Source: a bacterium
Lineage (GTDB): Bacteria > Omnitrophota > Gorgyraeia > Gygaellales > Profunditerraquicolaceae
Length of the DNA stretch: 7,638 nucleotides
NCBI GenBank assembly: GCA_004298075.1
Contig: SCRK01000119.1
Location: forward strand, 1 to 7,638
Direction of reading: 5' to 3'
Below, piece by piece: positions 5,543 through 7,638 of the stretch (position 1 is the stretch's first letter; every line of letters begins with the position of its first letter). The notes beneath the pieces were generated by a model. It was given only the letters and a program-made list of their open reading frames with translations, was not told the origin of the DNA and did no database searches. The position numbers and the translations under genes are program-made.

Positions 5543-6478
5543 ATGGGAGAAATATTTTCTGATATTACAAAAACCGTAGGCAACACCCCATTGGTAAGAT
5601 TGAACCGGATGAGCAAGGGCTTAGAGGCTAAGGTTTTAGTTAAGCTTGAGTCTTTCAATCCTCTTTCCAGCGTTAAGGACCGTATAGGAGTGGCTATGGT
5701 TGAAGACGCGGAGAAGAGAGGTGTGTTAAAAAAGAATACCACTATCATCGAGCCGACCAGCGGCAATACGGGGATAGCCCTGGCATTTGTCTGCGCAGCC
5801 AAGGGTTACAAATTGATCCTGACTATGCCTGATACGATGAGCATAGAAAGGAGGCAGCTTTTGGCTGTCTTCGGGGCACAGTTGGTTTTGACGCCCGGAG
5901 CCGACGGAATGAAAGGCGCGGTAAAAAAAGCCGAGGAGCTGGCTGCTAAAACTTCTGATGCGATCATTCTGCAGCAATTTAATAATCCGGCTAACCCCCA
6001 AATTCACCGCAAAACGACTGCCGAGGAGATCTGGAATGATACTGACGGAAAGGTCGATATCCTGGTAGCGGGAGTCGGCACAGGCGGAACAATTACCGGT
6101 GTTGCTGAAGTGATCAAAAAAAGAAAGCCGGGTTTTAAAGTGATAGCGGTTGAGCCTGATGCCTCTCCGGTTTTATCCGGAGGCGCGCCGGGCGCGCATA
6201 AGATACAGGGGATAGGCGCGGGGTTTATCCCGCAAGTTTTGAACCTTAAGGTAATTGATGAGGTGATCAGGGTCACTAATGAAGATGCCGGAGAAACCAG
6301 CCGCAGGCTGGCAAGGTCCGAAGGAATTTTAGGCGGGATCTCCTGCGGGGCTGCTTTGTGGGCGGCATTGGAGGTGGCTAAGCGCAAAGAAAACAAAGAT
6401 AAGGTTATTGTAGCTATCCTTCCTGATACGGGAGAACGTTACTTGACTACCTGGCTTTTTCAAGAGGTAAAAACATGA
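5543..6478 (+). CDS. cysK: cysteine synthase (O-acetylserine sulfhydrylase)
   Basis: A 311-residue PLP fold-type II enzyme, the usual CysK length. It makes L-cysteine from O-acetyl-L-serine and sulfide in the cytoplasm. Motifs in order: ITKTVGNTPLVRLNR at the N-terminus; NPLSSVKDR with the PLP-binding Lys45; the substrate loop TSGNT (72-76); QQFNNPANPQIH (144-155); the phosphate-binding glycine loop GVGTGGTITG (177-186); GISCGAAL; and the closing PDTGERYLTTWLF. It lacks the extra C-terminal domains of many cystathionine beta-synthases, though short CBS-like or O-phosphoserine-using relatives cannot be excluded by eye. The ribosome site AGGAG lies 6 bp before the ATG, 26 bp after metY. The stop overlaps the metX start (ATGA), which implies coupled translation. 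No serine acetyltransferase gene (cysE) is in the window. Confidence 0.93.
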   Translation: MGEIFSDITKTVGNTPLVRLNRMSKGLEAKVLVKLESFNPLSSVKDRIGVAMVEDAEKRGVLKKNTTIIEPTSGNTGIALAFVCAAKGYKLILTMPDTMSIERRQLLAVFGAQLVLTPGADGMKGAVKKAEELAAKTSDAIILQQFNNPANPQIHRKTTAEEIWNDTDGKVDILVAGVGTGGTITGVAEVIKKRKPGFKVIAVEPDASPVLSGGAPGAHKIQGIGAGFIPQVLNLKVIDEVIRVTNEDAGETSRRLARSEGILGGISCGAALWAALEVAKRKENKDKVIVAILPDTGERYLTTWLFQEVKT

Positions 6479-7635
6479 ACAGGGAAAACAAAATAATTCA
6501 AAATAACAGTGTAGGCCTGGTAAAGACGCAAGCCTTTACCTTTGATTCGCTTAAGCTTGAAAGCGGGGAGCGGTTCGGGCCGGTTACCCTGGCTTTTGAA
6601 ACTTACGGAACTTTAAACAAGGAAAAATCTAACGCTGTGCTTATAGTTCATGCACTTTCAGGGGATGCGCACGCAGCCGGCCTGCATGAAAACGAAAAGG
6701 ATCCCGGCTGGTGGGACGCGTTTATCGGGCCGGGCAAGGCTTTTGATACGGACAAATATTTCGTTATTTGCTCCAATATACTCGGAGGATGCAAGGGCTC
6801 AACCGGGCCGTCAAGTTTAAATCCCGCGACCGGGGCTCCTTATGCCCTGGATTTTCCGCTCATAAGCATTAATGATATGGTCAATGCCCAGAAGCGCCTG
6901 GTAGATCACCTGGGGATAGATAAGTTGCTTTCTGTAGTCGGCGGTTCAATGGGCGGGCAGCAGGTTTTATCCTGGCTGGTCAATCATCCGAACAAAATAT
7001 TAAGCGCAATACCCATTGCCACGACTATCAGGCATTCGCCGCAACAGATCGCTTTTAATGAGGTGGGCAGGCAGTCGATCATGGCTGACGCGCATTGGAA
7101 GTCCGGCAATTATTATGGCGGATCTGCTCCATCTAAAGGGTTGGCGGTAGCCAGAATGGTCGGCCATATTACGTATATGAGCGATAAGTCCATGGCGGAA
7201 AAATTCGGCCGGACTAAAAAGGGCCCGGGAGAAACCTTCAAATTCACCGCTGATTTTGAGGTGGAGGGTTACTTGCGTTACCGCGGGGATAATTTTGTGA
7301 AACGTTTTGACGCAAATTCTTATCTCTATATTACCAAAGCTATGGATAATTTTGACGCTTCAGGCGGAAAGCGGCTTTGTGAGATTTTACGAGGCAGCAA
7401 GGTCAAGGTTTTGGTCATCTCCTTTAAATCCGACTGGCTTTATCCGGGGTACCAGTCAAAGGAGATAGTCAAGGCATGCAAGCTGGCGGGGGTAGAGACC
7501 ACTTATTGCGAAATAGATTCAACCTATGGGCATGATGCTTTTCTGCTTGAGGTTGATGAAGAAGCGCACCTGATCCGGCATTTCCTTAAAAAAGTTTTTT
7601 ATGCTTACGAGGTGACGGGTAACTATGGAGAATAA
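6475..7635 (+). CDS. metX: homoserine O-acetyltransferase
   Basis: A 386-residue alpha/beta-hydrolase-fold acyltransferase, full length for MetX. It transfers acetyl from acetyl-CoA to L-homoserine, committing homoserine to methionine. The catalytic triad is visible: nucleophile Ser158 in GGSMGGQ, Asp320 in FKSDWLYPGYQ, and His353 in YGHDAFLLE. Other hallmarks are YGTLN, VHALSGDAHAAG, the WWDAFIGPGKAFDTD segment, and NILGGCKGSTGPSSLNP. A few MetX-family enzymes prefer succinyl-CoA or serine; the MetY partner favours the O-acetylhomoserine product, but acyl choice is inferred. The ribosome site AGAGGT sits inside the end of cysK, 6 bp before the ATG. The stop lies beyond the start of the next gene, giving an 11-bp overlap. 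Confidence 0.94.
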   Translation: MNRENKIIQNNSVGLVKTQAFTFDSLKLESGERFGPVTLAFETYGTLNKEKSNAVLIVHALSGDAHAAGLHENEKDPGWWDAFIGPGKAFDTDKYFVICSNILGGCKGSTGPSSLNPATGAPYALDFPLISINDMVNAQKRLVDHLGIDKLLSVVGGSMGGQQVLSWLVNHPNKILSAIPIATTIRHSPQQIAFNEVGRQSIMADAHWKSGNYYGGSAPSKGLAVARMVGHITYMSDKSMAEKFGRTKKGPGETFKFTADFEVEGYLRYRGDNFVKRFDANSYLYITKAMDNFDASGGKRLCEILRGSKVKVLVISFKSDWLYPGYQSKEIVKACKLAGVETTYCEIDSTYGHDAFLLEVDEEAHLIRHFLKKVFYAYEVTGNYGE

Positions 7636-7638
7636 CGG
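7625..7638 (+). CDS. metW: start of next operon gene, probably metW (cut by window edge)
   Basis: An ATG at 7625, inside the last codons of metX, begins MENN and runs off the window. GAGGTGA (7609-7615) lies 9 bp upstream as a good ribosome binding site. A gene overlapping the end of metX is very often metW, a SAM-dependent-methyltransferase-like protein that works with MetX in methionine synthesis. Only four full codons are visible, so the product name rests on context alone. Confidence 0.5.

Noticed and set aside
6180..6198. GC-rich palindromic stretch around GGCGCGCC inside cysK
   Set aside because: It lies within conserved coding sequence (GGAPGAHK) and is explained by Gly/Ala/Pro codons.

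Overview
The window reads as two plus-strand transcription units from a Gram-negative-type bacterium. No rRNA or taxonomic marker is present. The mid-GC, Lys/Ile-rich coding style and the sigma / zinc-finger / CHAT-TPR gene trio remind me of uncultured lineages such as Omnitrophota, but that placement is only a guess.

Upstream edge (1-150): a short frame open from the window edge to a stop at 61-63 may be the tail of a membrane protein. It is followed by a perfect 13-bp hairpin with a T-rich tail, which could be a terminator or a member of a dispersed GGGACGGTTCT repeat. A TTGACA / TGnTATAAT promoter then lies so close to the next ATG that the first mRNA may be leaderless.

Unit 1 (151-3683): three tightly packed genes. 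They encode an ECF-type sigma factor, a soluble zinc-finger (ZAS/HC2-like) putative anti-sigma factor with a C-terminal beta-rich domain, and a 727-residue protein. The large protein has a caspase-like CHAT protease domain with both His and Cys present, one transmembrane helix and about eight TPRs. Charge around the helix predicts a cytoplasmic protease and a periplasmic TPR array. My inference is a signalling chain in which the TPR domain senses something outside, the CHAT domain acts inside (possibly on the anti-sigma factor), and the sigma factor is released. This is the most interesting part of the window.

Unit 2 (3692 to beyond the right edge): a sulfur amino-acid operon. It starts with a well-formed sigma70-like promoter overlapped by an 8+8-bp palindrome, a likely operator. 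Next comes an Rrf2/IscR-type regulator with three clustered cysteines, then metY (O-acetylhomoserine sulfhydrylase), cysK (cysteine synthase), metX (homoserine O-acetyltransferase) and the first codons of a probable metW. MetX makes O-acetylhomoserine, MetY converts it with sulfide to homocysteine, and CysK uses sulfide with O-acetylserine to make cysteine. The Rrf2 protein plausibly ties this to Fe-S, redox or cysteine status. Gaps are 22 and 26 bp, followed by overlaps of 4 and 11 bp, as expected for one transcript. No tRNA, CRISPR array, insertion sequence or transposase gene was seen.
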